From contig NC_136013.1 in assembly GCF_048128805.1 (NCBI RefSeq), forward strand, positions 6,952,102 through 7,016,101: a stretch of 64,000 nucleotides of DNA, read 5' to 3'. This DNA comes from Centroberyx gerrardi (lineage: Eukaryota; Chordata; Actinopteri; Beryciformes; Berycidae). This document shows positions 22,618 to 31,051 of this stretch, piece after piece (within the stretch, counting starts at the first letter, position 1; every line of letters begins with the position of its first letter). The notes under the pieces were generated by a model that worked only from the letters and a program-made list of their open reading frames with translations, ran no database searches and was not told the origin of the DNA. The position numbers were made by a program, and so were the translations under genes.

Positions 22618-24890
22618 GGCCTACATACACAAACACACAGAGAGAAAGAGAGAATTCAGTGTATTCATTTTCATGATGATCAATGCCCAACAATGGTTAC
22701 TCATTTTATAAATTGGCACCCATGGTCATCCCTGTACAGCGCCACCACCAGCATGTAAATTCGAGAATTAGACTGCAACTGTTTAAAAGAGCGTAGGCAG
22801 CATGCATGAGAAAATGGTTGTGCTAAATGGAGTCACTCGGGACTTGAACGGAGAATCTCCGGTGTGGCAATTCTATGCTTTACCAACCGAGCCAAACTCA
22901 AAGCGATGCAACAATTTATTACTGGTGATGCAAAGTGATGCAGCAGTCTACTACTGAACTTACTTACTACTGAGCAGTCTACTGAACTGTCAAGTGCTCA
23001 AGCATGCCCGAGGCGTAACTTGAACATTCATTTGCTTTGAGCCAGGTTATCAAGTCCTTCATGTCAAGGCATGCCGGAGCAAGTTTGAGTTTGGGGACTT
23101 CAAATTGTAAAACAACAAATAAATTATACCCAAATCACAGGTGTTCTTTATGATGATACATTTCACCTGCCGTGTGGTTCAAAAAAAAAAACGCTGATGA
23201 AATGGGATGGAAATTACTGTGCAGAGTAGGCTACAGGAAGCCATCTCTCTCAAGAGCAGGAACTGGGCAGTACTGGCACAACCACAGGCAAATGTTTCAT
23301 AACAGTAGCTATGGTAACAAGCTATAGCGTGCAAAATGCACCGATATACATCCACAAATTAATCTCAACTAGGCCATAGAGGATGCCAGAATCAACCTGG
23401 TCTTGTCAGGTGATGGTAGTGGTCTAATGCCCTTGTAACAAAAGGGAGACACCAACAAAAAGAGACTCCCGCTATCGATCCATTCTCTTACCAAGGGCAG
23501 AACTGGTGTCAGGTTTTGGTCTTGTTCAGTACATAGTCAGTGCATTCATGAAGCCTCAGTTGTTGTGACTCAGTATCCCATGTCAGGAGCCAGACAAGAT
23601 TAAACGTTCCTGAGTCCTGACTCCCAGGCCTGCCTCAAAAACCAAGATTTAGCATAACTTTTAACCATAGACTGGGATCAAAACATATGATTTGCTTGTG
23701 AGGATATTGCTAAGATAAGTGCTCTAAAGGACAAAGGTTTGCCTATTCTTTGAAACAGCTTTATTTATATGATGGGATTATCTGTGTCCACAAAGCATTC
23801 AGTCCTGGTCACTGGGGACATGATGATTTTATGCTATGCTGCTTGGTTCTGGAAGTGATGTGCAAATGCAGGAGTCTTTACAACCGACTGTTATCTTCAT
23901 AGCATAGCTTCAAAGCTCAAATAAACAATTTTATCTGTATGTCTAATCTGTAGGCCTATAATGTTGTACTAAAATTGAATTAAAGATATAAAAAGAAAAG
24001 TGATGAAAGGCGTGCTCTGAATCATGTGTTTCAAGTGTGGCAAAGACACCACAGGAAATGTACTGAATTCTGTTGTTCTCTAAGCAATGAATTACATTAC
24101 TCTACATTACTTCTTAATTACCTTATCCAGAACCCCAAACAATAGAGTATGTCTCTTTGTTGTTTGGTCATAAGACCTCAAAAGAATGCAAATTACATTT
24201 CTAACTTAACCAAACCGAATTATCTGCTACCTTGACTTGGAAAAAATAAACACGGTGATAAAAGAAGCCCTGTGGACATTTTATCAAGTTATCCCAAATT
24301 CTGATCTTATTATGCAGTCAAAAGCTAGAACAAATGCTAGAAAACAGTTCAACTACACTCCGACATAAGACTACACATTCTCCACTCCACTCCTCAAAGT
24401 GTCAAAGAAACCCACTATAACAGTTTGCTTTGCATTTTTGTATGCGTTATAATAATTCTTATAATAAGTCTTTTTTGTAGCGATTCTGCTTTACCAGATT
24501 CACAGTGGAGAGTGACAAGGAAGACTGGAGAGAGGTAGGGGGCTAAGCATCCTAGCCTTCCTAGCTGGTAGGACGTCCCATTATCATAATTATGACAATG
24601 CAATAAGTTTACATTTTCAAAACAGTTATTTTTCCAACAGTATGGTTTCATGCTCTTATGTGTGTGTGTATGGGAGCATCTGCATTCTGCCTTGCATAAA
24701 GATAAGATGGAAAACTTCAGATGGGCACGCAGCCCAGGCATTGAATCAGCACAATATTACAGCAGCACAGGAGGAGAGAAAGTATTGTGCAATAAGCCGG
24801 TCGGGCAGATGAATGTCACTCACCCTGCAGTTTTTGCATCACATTAGCAATGTCCACGGACCGTCGACCAAACTGCTTCGGAGAGGCCAT
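1..24890 (-). CDS. syne1: Nesprin-1 (spectrin repeat nuclear envelope protein 1), 5' part, truncated by window edge
   Basis: Giant actin-binding protein that links F-actin to the outer nuclear membrane (LINC complex); only about 1128 N-terminal residues lie here. Coding exons, 5' to 3' on the minus strand: 24824-24890, 16752-16813, 13616-13711, 12640-12723, 11568-11660, 11104-11282, 10669-10865, 9957-10066, 9399-9449, 9203-9235, 8740-8847, 8491-8628, 7814-7978, 7583-7695, 7014-7182, 6815-6911, 6057-6259, 5220-5384, 4929-5081, 4426-4569, 3284-3451, 2641-2799, 2099-2263, 1611-1745, 665-823, 1-173 (runs on). All junctions have GT donors, AG acceptors and matching phase. The start ATG (24888-24890) sits in a GCCATGG Kozak context. 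Order: CH1 (about residues 24-134), CH2 (about 179-284), then spectrin-type helical repeats. It resembles SYNE1 rather than SYNE2, for example [17 protein letters not shown], and [12 protein letters not shown] in exon 5220-5384. The C-terminal KASH anchor lies outside. Teleosts can have two syne1 copies; I cannot say which this is. Confidence 0.95.
226..300 (+). repeat. tRNA-like SINE head
   Basis: GGTGGGTCAGTGGGG resembles a pol III A box, and GGGTTTGATTCCA about 45 bases later resembles a B box. This is the usual layout of tRNA-derived fish SINEs. It cannot fold into a clean tRNA. It lies in the syne1 intron between exons 1-173 and 665-823. Confidence 0.4.
1141..1598. mobile_element. MITE-like element with imperfect terminal inverted repeats
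   Basis: The left end AAAGCTGCACTAGGCAAGAT pairs with the reverse complement of the right end, ATGACTGCGCTAGGCAACTT; the core CTGC-CTAGGCAA is shared. It lies in a syne1 intron, and its right end is only about 12 bases from exon 1611-1745. Its ends also resemble those of the TTAA-flanked element at 31493-31952, so the two may belong to one family. Confidence 0.45.
2915..3026. repeat. Foldback (27-bp arms) around a compound TGTA/TA/CA microsatellite
   Basis: The arm ATTTCATGCAATTTTATG (from 2915) recurs as its reverse complement at about 3000-3026. Between the arms lie (TGTA)n, (TA)n and (CA)n tracts. The arms are almost perfect, so the DNA could extrude a cruciform. It lies in a syne1 intron. 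Confidence 0.75.
3657..4327. mobile_element. Older transposon interrupted by a second element
   Basis: The left end TAGGGTTAGACCGATATG pairs imperfectly with the reverse complement of the right end, TAGGGTTTGTCTGTTATG. The inner element 3926-4290 sits inside it, so this copy is the older one. A target duplication for the outer element is not clear. Confidence 0.45.
3926..4290. mobile_element. Non-autonomous hAT-like element
   Basis: Termini TAGGGATGGGA... and ...CTCATCCCTA are inverted repeats. The 8-bp flanks GTATCGGG (3918-3925) and GTATCAGC (4291-4298) match at 6 of 8 positions, an eroded 8-bp target duplication of the hAT type. It has no coding capacity. Confidence 0.6.
4334..4373. repeat. 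(CA)n microsatellite next to a syne1 donor
   Basis: An imperfect CA repeat on the plus strand, so (UG)n in the syne1 transcript. It begins about 53 bases downstream of the 5' splice site of exon 4426-4569. Confidence 0.9.
5501..5824. mobile_element. Non-autonomous hAT element with perfect target duplication
   Basis: The 14-bp terminal inverted repeats CAGTGGTTCTCAAC and CAGTGATTCTCAAC (right end reverse-complemented) differ at one base. The flanking 8-bp duplication CACTAGAA is perfect (5493-5500 and 5825-5832). Length is 324 bp with no ORF. TIR and TSD size fit the hAT (Charlie-like) superfamily. It lies in a syne1 intron. Confidence 0.88.
7325..7498. mobile_element. Long-TIR foldback element
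   Basis: About 67 bases at the left (AAAACAAGTGAAAAAATTCT...) are the imperfect reverse complement of the right side (AAAACAAGTGGAAAAAATCT... when reversed), with a short centre. A single-arm relative lies at 33868-33970 in a tulp4 intron, so this is a dispersed family and not a local palindrome. Confidence 0.65.
9203..9449 (-). other. syne1: syne1 short linker exons (51 and 33 nt) between CH2 and first repeat
   Basis: Two small exons, 9399-9449 and 9203-9235, join CH2 to the first helical repeat. The first reads [17 protein letters not shown] and resembles the human linker ILPGFPSFANSVQ. The second reads [11 protein letters not shown] and has no counterpart I remember. Both are multiples of three with GT/AG borders, so either can be skipped without a frame change. 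The first exon is likely real on similarity. The second rests on splice signals and phase alone. Confidence 0.6.
9957..16813 (-). other. syne1: syne1 exons encoding the tandem CH actin-binding domain
   Basis: Exons 2-8 encode two calponin-homology domains. Actinin-type signature 1 is [10 protein letters not shown] (residues about 29-38, exon 16752-16813). Signature 2 is the stretch beginning [15 protein letters not shown] and ending GLIWTII (exon 11568-11660). CH2 spans exons 11104-11282, 10669-10865 and 9957-10066 and ends [18 protein letters not shown] Ser-rich linker with the [12 protein letters not shown] motif joins CH1 and CH2, as in SYNE1. Tandem type 1/type 2 CH domains bind F-actin in the spectrin/plectin superfamily. 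Confidence 0.93.
13712..16751 (-). other. syne1: syne1 intron 2 (3 kb)
   Basis: Separates the exons for residues 23-43 and 44-75. I see no exon. It contains an imperfect CA/CT-rich tract (about 15836-15946) and stretches repeating the motif CGATTAG and its complement near 14430-14640. Open frames here look like chance. Confidence 0.7.
17051..17219. mobile_element. Degraded hAT-like element
   Basis: Starts CAGTGGTTCTTCA and ends TTGAGAAACACTT. The flanks GCATAAAG and GTCTAAAG match at 6 of 8 positions. It resembles the element at 29214-29375 in length and ends. It lies in syne1 intron 1. Confidence 0.5.
18018..18069. repeat. (CA)n/(CAAA)n microsatellite
   Basis: CA repeat interrupted by single extra A bases, in syne1 intron 1. 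Confidence 0.9.
18224..18302 (-). CDS. syne1: Candidate alternative first coding exon of syne1
   Basis: Inside the 8-kb first intron an ATG at 18300-18302 opens 26 codons ([14 protein letters not shown]..., ending GFFQYLR) plus one base. It runs directly into a consensus donor GTAAGT. The donor phase (1) is the same as that of the main first exon (24824-24890), so splicing to exon 16752-16813 stays in frame and keeps the whole CH1 domain. Upstream on this strand lie (TG)n tracts and, about 470 bases away, a CCAAT/CRE/GC-box cluster. I do not remember this N-terminus from another nesprin. Without transcript data it remains a prediction. Confidence 0.45.
18529..18580. repeat. (CA)n microsatellite
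   Basis: Nearly pure CA repeat with one CGCG interruption. It is read as (TG)n upstream of the candidate alternative syne1 exon. Confidence 0.92.
18700..18830 (-). promoter_or_regulatory. Putative alternative syne1 promoter patch
   Basis: A locally GC-richer stretch in an AT-rich intron. It holds a CCAATCAG box (about 18766), a GC-box-like GGGAGGCGG (about 18780) and a CRE-like TGATGTCAC (about 18789), flanked on both sides by long CA/TG repeats. It lies about 0.5 kb upstream, in minus-strand terms, of the candidate alternative first exon. The motif cluster is seen; promoter function is inferred. Confidence 0.3.
18829..18870. repeat. (TG)n microsatellite
   Basis: Nearly pure TG repeat beside the putative alternative promoter patch. 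Confidence 0.92.
21504..21875. mobile_element. Internally deleted Tc1/mariner-like element
   Basis: The left end TACACTACCAGTCAAAAGTT and the right end ...AACTTTTGACAGCTAGTGTA are inverted repeats with TA at both outer borders. This is the common 'CAGTCAAAAGTTTGGACACACC' type seen in many fish genomes. The internal sequence is AT-rich and lacks transposase coding capacity. It lies in syne1 intron 1. Confidence 0.8.
22573..22652. repeat. Compound CA/CT/GA microsatellite
   Basis: (CA)n, (CT)n, (CA)n and (GA)n in succession, in syne1 intron 1. Confidence 0.9.
22815..22905 (-). repeat. tRNA-like sequence (SINE head or tRNA pseudogene)
   Basis: Reverse-complement TGGCTCGGTTGGTAAAGC is A-box-like, and CGTTCAAGTCCCG about 35 bases later is a good B box. 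Short GAGT/ACTC ends could pair, but the arms between do not form a clean cloverleaf. I call it a tRNA-derived relic, not a working tRNA. Confidence 0.4.
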
Positions 24891-24984
24891 GGCGTCTCGC
24901 TGTAACTGTATGACACAGTAGGTCACTGATGCTGACAGCAGAAGATCCTTCACAACTGTCCTGAGTGGGGCATCCCCTCACGCC

Positions 24985-25037
24985 CCTCCTCTCTCTCTCC
25001 CTCCCTCTCTCTCTCTCTTTCTCTCTCCTCTCTCTCC
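24985..25037. repeat. CT-rich (GAGA on minus) tract upstream of the syne1 start
   Basis: A long polypyrimidine run of CTCTCT/CCCTCC type, about 100 bases upstream of the syne1 ATG. It reads as GA repeats on the coding strand. Confidence 0.8.
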
Positions 25038-25846
25038 AAAATTCACTGCAGAAAAGGGTCCAATGGAATCTCAGGTTTCATGTGTGGACAAGCAGTTTTA
25101 CTGCCCAATAGCAGCACTTCTTCCATTCAGGGTCTACCAAAGAGAAGTATGTTAGTGGGTTTCAATTGAGGCCACACCAGTTGTCAAGCAGTTGTCATAT
25201 TACACCATATTTATGTCAACATTTATCAACTTATCAGATGTCTTTAAGCTTATAATATAAAATGTTTCCTTTAATTTCTTTATTCATAATACTATTTTAA
25301 TTCATGTTAAAAGCCTGCATTACAGGTAAGCTACATTTCAAAATGGGCATTTTTTTTCAACTGTGAATCGTTCCTTCTATTGAGAAGTGTAAAAATTATC
25401 AACCACCATCACTGTAAAGACTATCAAAAAGGAAGTTGAAATGATCAACTGAAAAACTTTCTGAAAGTAGCCTACCACAAAGGGTCGTGTGAAGATTAGC
25501 ATGCAAAAAAGCCTGCTGACAACGGTTTAGCTGCATTAAATGTTGTATCTGTTGTGCATATAAAGTCACTTAACTAACACTCGCATTTCATTTGAAAAGA
25601 AAGTTGCATATATTTGGATACCAAATAGTATGTGTGTGCCAACAGCAGTTCAACATGAGAGGAAGTTACTAAACCAAACCATCATACCGCCGCTAAACGC
25701 CAAAAAAACTAAAAAAACAAACAACAAACTAGAAGCCATTTAACATGAATTGGTAGACCTAGCAAGAAATTAGTGGACGCTTAGCAACCAAATAACCACG
25801 TAAACATAGAGCTATCAAAAACAAATTTGCATTTGACGTTTCTTAC

Positions 25847-25990
25847 CACTTCCAGCACTGCAGAGCGTGACAACCTTACGGAGGAAGTGTGTATGTGTTG
25901 CATGGTTGCTAATGGTAACGTTGTAACACTGTGGCATGTAGCAGTGGCAGTGCGTGTGTGTGTGCAGCAGGCAGCATGCTGCTGGCAGGC
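25847..25990 (-). other. syne1: Candidate non-coding first exon / promoter region of syne1
   Basis: On the minus strand the sequence CTGGAAGTG is followed by a good donor, GTAAGA (25841-25846). A matching acceptor (TTACAG) lies at 24900-24901, nine bases before the syne1 start codon. A 5' UTR exon ending at 25847 could therefore splice to exon 24824-24899. The region is GC-richer than its surroundings and contains an X-box-like GTTGCT-AAT-GGTAAC at about 25905-25919. The right boundary (TSS) is unknown and the coordinates given are approximate. Confidence 0.4.
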
Positions 25991-26529
25991 CAACTGCAGA
26001 GGAGGAGGGGAAGTTCCTCTCCTCTCTGATGTGGAGCTGCAACGGTTTAGGGACAAAAAGGTTCATTCTTTGGCCGAAAAGAGGAATTCTGAGTATCTGT
26101 TCTCCTCTTCCCTAATGAAAACATGGTGATGTTACATTAGGGCTAATGTGGTATTTGATAAAGAGTTTTTCGTAGGCTACTTTATGGCATTTTCTTTATC
26201 TCCTATGGTGTCACTATAATATTTATATTCTTATAGGGAATTATCGCAAGTTAATAGCCTAGTAATATTTGTGTAGTAGCCTTGGCTATCCTTTAGAAAA
26301 TATTATGATATATGAAATATTATAAACTTCAGTAATTGTCACAATTAAGTTATAATATAACCTACTGGCTACACTTGTCTTTTATATAATCTAACTTCAA
26401 TAAAACAAATAAATAAAAACCTTAAAATTAAAATAACTACTCACCACAATGTCAATGTACAAAACTGTAGGCTTAGCCTGAATGGTGTCAAGTTGTTGTT
26501 GGATTTAATTTGCATTTACTTTCATTTCC

Positions 26530-26664
26530 CAGTCTTTGGACTGTGGGAGGAAACCCACATAAACATGCAAACTCCACACAGGAAGGGCCGGGGCCAAGAT
26601 TGAAACCCAGGACCTTCTTGCCTCTTCAGGCGACAGTGCCGACCACTGAGCCACCGTGCTGCAC
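26530..26664 (-). repeat. tRNA-derived SINE-like interspersed repeat
   Basis: On the minus strand it reads GCACGGTGGCTCAGTGG (A-box-like), then AAGGTCCTGGGTTTCAA (B-box-like), then a body ending in CCTCCCACAGTCCAAAGA. This layout is that of a very common fish tRNA-like repeat. It is slightly diverged and not functional as a tRNA. Confidence 0.7.
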
Positions 26665-27733
26665 ATGTAGGTCATTACATTTCCTGTAATATATTTCTGG
26701 GTGAGCTTCAAAGTCTCACAGTTTAGGCCAGGTCAAAGGGATGCCGATCATTCCTTCTCGGCTGTGAAATGCCCAAGGCTGGTGGTTCTCAGAGGAATCT
26801 GCATTGGAAGTGCCTCAGTGCCACCTGCTGGTTTCCTGTCTCATAGGTTTGGCATATTTTCAGACATTTAAAGATTTCTCTCACTTGAATCCTTCTCCCT
26901 GGCTTCTTCCTCAGGAAAATAGTTTCTTTAATGAATTGAGAGAAAACTGGAGACAGCTAAAAATCCCCCTGCTTTAAAGTGGCTTTGGCAGGTATTCCCA
27001 GTAAAGTTTTTCTAGTAAATAAAAGTGTTTTGCCTGTTTTAATTTGATGTTTTTGAAAATCCATAAAATTGTCAATTTACAATAAGGCCACAGTTAGCAG
27101 TTCAGCTGCAGAAGGCTGATTTTTAGTGTAGTCAGCCTGAAAACTTTGAGGGCAAAAGTGAAGTGGGAACAGTGCAACAATGGAAGGAAATCCCCATAGA
27201 GACTGAGAGCTTGATAGTCTGCAGACTCTCTGGTGAATGGTTCGTTTTTCATGGGTTAGCTTATCCAGAACACACTTGGACACAATGCCATGATTTTTTT
27301 TTTTTTTACGTCAGAGAGAGGTTGTGTTTTTAATGAGGCGGGGTTTTCTGTTCTTATTTGACTTCACAGTGCTTTTAACAGCCTTGGATTATCACAAAGA
27401 AGATGTTGTGTAATCAGCATACTTGCAAAAGAACACAAGCAACATGCCTTGATTTTAAAAGGAAAATGGAGCCAAGGGGCCATTGTTCAAAATTATTGAT
27501 CCTAAGGAAATGATGCAAAAGGAAACAACCCTGTTTCCCAGAGTTGTCCCACACAGATAAGCAAAGCACTTGCTAATTTTAAAAGCCAAAAAGGGAAGGA
27601 AGCATGACAGCAAAGTTTCCGTTTTAGCAAACACTGAAGGAAAAAAAATGGGACAAGCCTGTCTTGGAAAAAGCTTAGTGTTCCTCTGTGCTCTCAGTCA
27701 GTGTGGATTGTAACACCAGTTTATGGTGGCACA

Positions 27734-29052
27734 ATGGCATATAACGAAACAAATGTCTTCTGGGAAATACTAAAATCATTCAATCTTGGTGAGTGTTTCT
27801 GTATTTGTTTTTAGTAGCGATGGCAGATGAAGAGCTATGGATATTTTATGGAGCTGTGCTGTAGAAGAGTAGCATACTGTAATGTAAAATGCACATGTGA
27901 TAGTTCACCAAGTGATACATCAATTTTGTATAGTATAGTGCTGCCTTCACATGAAAACCTTTTATCTCCTAAAAAGGCTTTTCGGGAACTACAGAAATCA
28001 GTATTATTTGCAGATCCATGCATTTATTTTTGTTTTCTTTATTTGGCTCTGAATATGTTTTCTGGGTCCTGGGGTTAGAGAACTTACTCAAATCATAAAT
28101 GACCATTTCTATCATAATTTCAAGTTAGAACAAGAAAGAAAATCGTGAAAACTGGAGTTTGGTCAGTTTAGGTTTCAACACAATGAGTTGTGTGCGATGA
28201 TTCTTCATAGACTGTGAGCCCACACAGCAGGTATGATGTAAGATTTTATGTAACTTTATGCCCAGTATAGCAGTGCCCAGCAATAGCAAATCAATACAAC
28301 AGAGCAATAGTTCCTGAAAGACAAATGTTAGCACAAATAAAATCTCAGAGATCAAAAAACAGATTGTACAGATTGTGTAATTCTGTTGATATTACTAATG
28401 TGCCATACTGTTTGTCTATGCTAATCAGATTTCCTTAGAGCAACAGAGTGCATCCTGCCTCCTAAACATTTGCAACAATTATTTTGCTCCATTGGCATTC
28501 AGCCTCCCTTTAAATTTTCTAACAGTCCTTATTGATTTTTTTGTTCCAGGCAACTTGATTCTAGCCTTCTGCTTGTCTATGCTGGTGGGTCTGCTGCTTG
28601 GTGCTTTGGTCTACGTTCTCCTGACCTGGGCGTCCCGGCGCACGGCCACAGCCAGGATCACCCGGCGCTCCAAAAAGCAATCTGGCTCTTCACAAGCACA
28701 GAGCCCCATGAACAACCAGCTGGGCCTTTACCGAAGCACCTTCCTGAGCGTCTACCGGCAGCCCTCTGTCGAGCCGGTGGGCCCGCTGGGGAGCAAGCCC
28801 GGCACCGAGGCCTCCACCTTTCGTCCCCTGCCCAAGGGAAGCAGGGCCGGCCTGGAGACGGGAGCTGACACCCAGGTCACCATGCATGAAGACACAGCGG
28901 CGTCAAACTCCTCAGATTCATCATCCCTCGTGCCAAACAAGAGACATTCCTTCTGGCTGGGCGGCAATGGACTTAAGGGATTCTTGCCCTCACAGACTCC
29001 ACCTCCTGCGTACGACAGCGTCATCCATGCCTTTGAAGAGACTTGTACTTGA
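27734..29052 (+). CDS. myct1: MYC target protein 1 (MYCT1), single-pass membrane protein
   Basis: Two coding exons, 27734-27788 and 28550-29052, joined in phase 1 (G|GC), 185 aa. Residues 1-19 (MAYNETNVFWEILKSFNLG) carry an N-glycosylation sequon NET at 4-6 and match the short human N-terminus (MANNTT...NFWE). Residues 21-45 form one transmembrane helix, followed by basic RR and TRRSKK clusters. A conserved tail includes STFRPL and PPPAYDSVIHAF, whose PPAY is a PPxY (WW-binding) motif. Human MYCT1 is 187 or 235 aa depending on start. Family knowledge: an endothelial/haematopoietic MYC target. The acceptor TTGTTCCAG defines exon 2; an upstream open frame from a TTG codon is intron read-through. 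In human MYCT1 also lies beside SYNE1. The 3' UTR carries a hAT element and an AATAAA at 29474. Confidence 0.9.
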
Positions 29053-29213
29053 TTCTGCCAATATGAAGAAGCAAGAACGGGAGAAAGAAAGAGAGATTCA
29101 GGGATTACAGTGGACTACACTGGCTATCGTCTGCTTTTTATGAAGGAGAATTGTCTGTATTTGGGACATCAGGTCATTTCTGATAGCAGTCTCTGCCCCT
29201 TTTCAGTCTAAAG

Positions 29214-29375
29214 CAGTGGTTCGTTTGCATCAGGGCCCAAATGCTTCCACAGCCATGATGTCTCAGCTCAGTATATTAGATAACACAACATTCCCCAGAT
29301 GAAATTGTTCTTTGTCTGCGACCATTTCAGGGCATCTCACAACCCATTTTATGGTCCACCAGTTGAGAAACAGTG
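29214..29375. mobile_element. Non-autonomous hAT element in the myct1 3' UTR
   Basis: Starts CAGTGGTTCGTTTGC and ends GTTGAGAAACAGTG. It is flanked by a perfect 8-bp duplication GTCTAAAG (29206-29213 and 29376-29383). It lies between the myct1 stop codon and its polyadenylation signal, so it is probably transcribed as 3' UTR. Confidence 0.82.
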
Positions 29376-29473
29376 GTCTAAAGGAGAGCCTGCATGGGAC
29401 AGAAGGGAGACTGTGTGTGTGTGTGAAGATGAGAAGACACAATGTGCCACATAGTTATATTATGTGATATCAC

Positions 29474-29479
29474 AATAAA
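29474..29479 (+). terminator. myct1 polyadenylation signal
   Basis: AATAAA 422 bases after the myct1 stop, followed within about 30 bases by a T/GT-rich stretch (GTGTCTGGTTTGTGCC). Confidence 0.6.
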
Positions 29480-29999
29480 AAAAATAGTGGTGATTTTATT
29501 AAAGTGTCTGGTTTGTGCCTTTGTGTAAAAAAAAAAAAGAAACACATTACTGTACCTCAGGACTTATTTATTCAAAGACTATGAATCTTATGCAATCATC
29601 CAGATAAACTGTGAGTGTCACATGTGAGAGTGATGTAATAAGACAAGTGACCTTAACACTTTAGCCCGTGGCAGCACTGTCCAGAAAGGCATGACAGCGG
29701 GTTGCCGGCACATTCATCGCATCAAGGTGTTGTGTCAAGAATGTCACTTCAACTTACATTACAAAGGTGGGGTGCGCCATGTGAGGTTGCCATTATGAGA
29801 GAAATCCCCCTTCTGAGGTGCAGCAATAAATCTTGTATTGAGGTTATTATTAGCCTGGTAGACAACCACCCCTATGTTAGAATGTGTCAAAAAGTCATCT
29901 CAACGTCGAATTTGATTAAATTGTACACATTTATCTCCAGTAATTCTTGCCAGGCGCGTCAAGTCCGTTCGTGCTGCCTTTTTTTTTATATGGACTTGA

Positions 30000-30145
30000 A
30001 AAGCTGGGTCTGTTTTCCCTGCTACCTGCCACATGGCAACCCGTTTTAAAGACACAACGAGAAAGTGCGCCAGCGGAAAGGCGCCTGGCAACACGACTGC
30101 ACAGTGCGCCGACTGCCCAGATTAACGATGTTATAGCGGTGTCAG
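30000..30145 (+). promoter_or_regulatory. tulp4: Putative tulp4 promoter and non-coding first exon
   Basis: A GC-richer patch with CACATGGCAACC and GCGCCTGGCAAC motifs precedes a strong donor, GTCAG|GTACGT, at 30145/30146. The next plausible exon downstream on this strand is 30781-31069 (acceptor TTGCAACAG), the tulp4 5' UTR exon. The exon's left edge is unknown. Role inferred from the donor, local composition and position. Confidence 0.45.
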
Positions 30146-30780
30146 GTACGTACGATTGCATAATGTTATCCGCGTCCTCTTTGATTAAACCACTTCTTTA
30201 TTTCACGGCTATTTATTCGCCACGCCAGCTTGGCTTATTCAGATTGGTGCATGCGGTCAGATAAGACGCCTTTGAAATAGACGTTCATTTGATGTAATGT
30301 AATGTGAAATAGTCAGAAACCTTAACAGAGCAGAAGACTGTTCTTTTACTTCGACTTTAATAGGCTACTGTGTAAATCCACATTATCTAATCTAAGAGGC
30401 CAGTTCTCTTTTTTGGTCGCTGTTTATTTGAAATATGCATATTTTATTCTCATTAGGTGCGTAGGCCTACTAAAATTATGTTGCTGGTCTATTCCACAAA
30501 GAATTTGAAATATTTGAGTTCTCATCCTCGTCTTGCTGTGTAATGTCTGGTGTTTGACGTAAAATAGGAGAAACGGACAGTATCAGTACCCATGGAGACT
30601 GCGAGTGCCCTGCTCTCCAATGCAGTGTTGCTGTTGCATAGAGACTGTGAAAACAGTGAATTTCAAGGTTGATGCACTGAATGACAACGCGGCTATTTTA
30701 AGCAGTAGCCATCTCTTTCAGATGGCCTTACTTGTTGAATAAGGGTGTTTTTCTGTGTTTTTCTCCTTTTATTGCAACAG

Positions 30781-31051
30781 AATTGCAGAGTTCTCCAGAA
30801 GCATACAGGAAGACATGGGATGGGCCGCTGGTGTCAGAGAAGCCTCACATCATCTCATGTCAGACACCAAACTCTGAAGTGCAGAGCTCCTTGATTAAAT
30901 GAATTTAGAGCTGGACACAATCTGGCTGTATGATGCCTTTTACTTCCCCATAGATTTCATTCTAAGCATCAAGACCAGAACAGTCACAACCCTTCAGTGC
31001 ATCATCTGAATGGAAATATGGACACATTCAGAGGAGGAATTTTGACTCAAC
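30781..31051 (+). other. tulp4: tulp4 5' UTR exon with an upstream ORF
   Basis: An exon bounded by the acceptor TATTGCAACAG and the donor at 31069/31070 (GAG|GTATGT). Before the ATG at 31052 it holds a 20-codon upstream ORF (30815-30877, ATGGGATGG... to TGA) and other upstream ATGs. These could lower translation of the main frame. Confidence 0.55.

Larger units (their letters stand above)
16814..24823 (-). other. syne1: syne1 intron 1 (8 kb)
   Basis: No main-isoform coding exon is seen. It contains the candidate alternative first exon (18224-18302), CA/TG microsatellites near 18.0, 18.55, 18.85 and 22.6 kb, a hAT-like element at 17051-17219, a Tc1-like element at 21504-21875 and a tRNA-like sequence at about 22815-22905. 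The rest is unremarkable AT-rich intron. Short open frames here are not supported by splice signals or similarity. Confidence 0.75.
24900..27733. other. syne1-myct1 head-to-head intergenic region
   Basis: Separates the divergent syne1 (minus) and myct1 (plus) genes. It holds the syne1 candidate UTR exon (25847-25990), a GA tract and a tRNA-like SINE (26530-26664). No protein-coding exon is supported. The myct1 5' UTR must lie in the right-hand part, but its start cannot be placed. Confidence 0.6.

Noticed and set aside
22815..22905. Functional tRNA gene on the minus strand
   Set aside because: A and B boxes are present, but the stems do not pair well and there is no clean T-run terminator.
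24415..24741. 108-codon minus-strand frame in syne1 intron 1
   Set aside because: Contains repeat-derived HTHTHK, no splice logic, no similarity.
28492..28549. Upstream extension of the myct1 open frame from a TTG codon
   Set aside because: A clear acceptor (TTGTTCCAG) at 28549 and a phase-matched first exon at 27734-27788 show this is intron.
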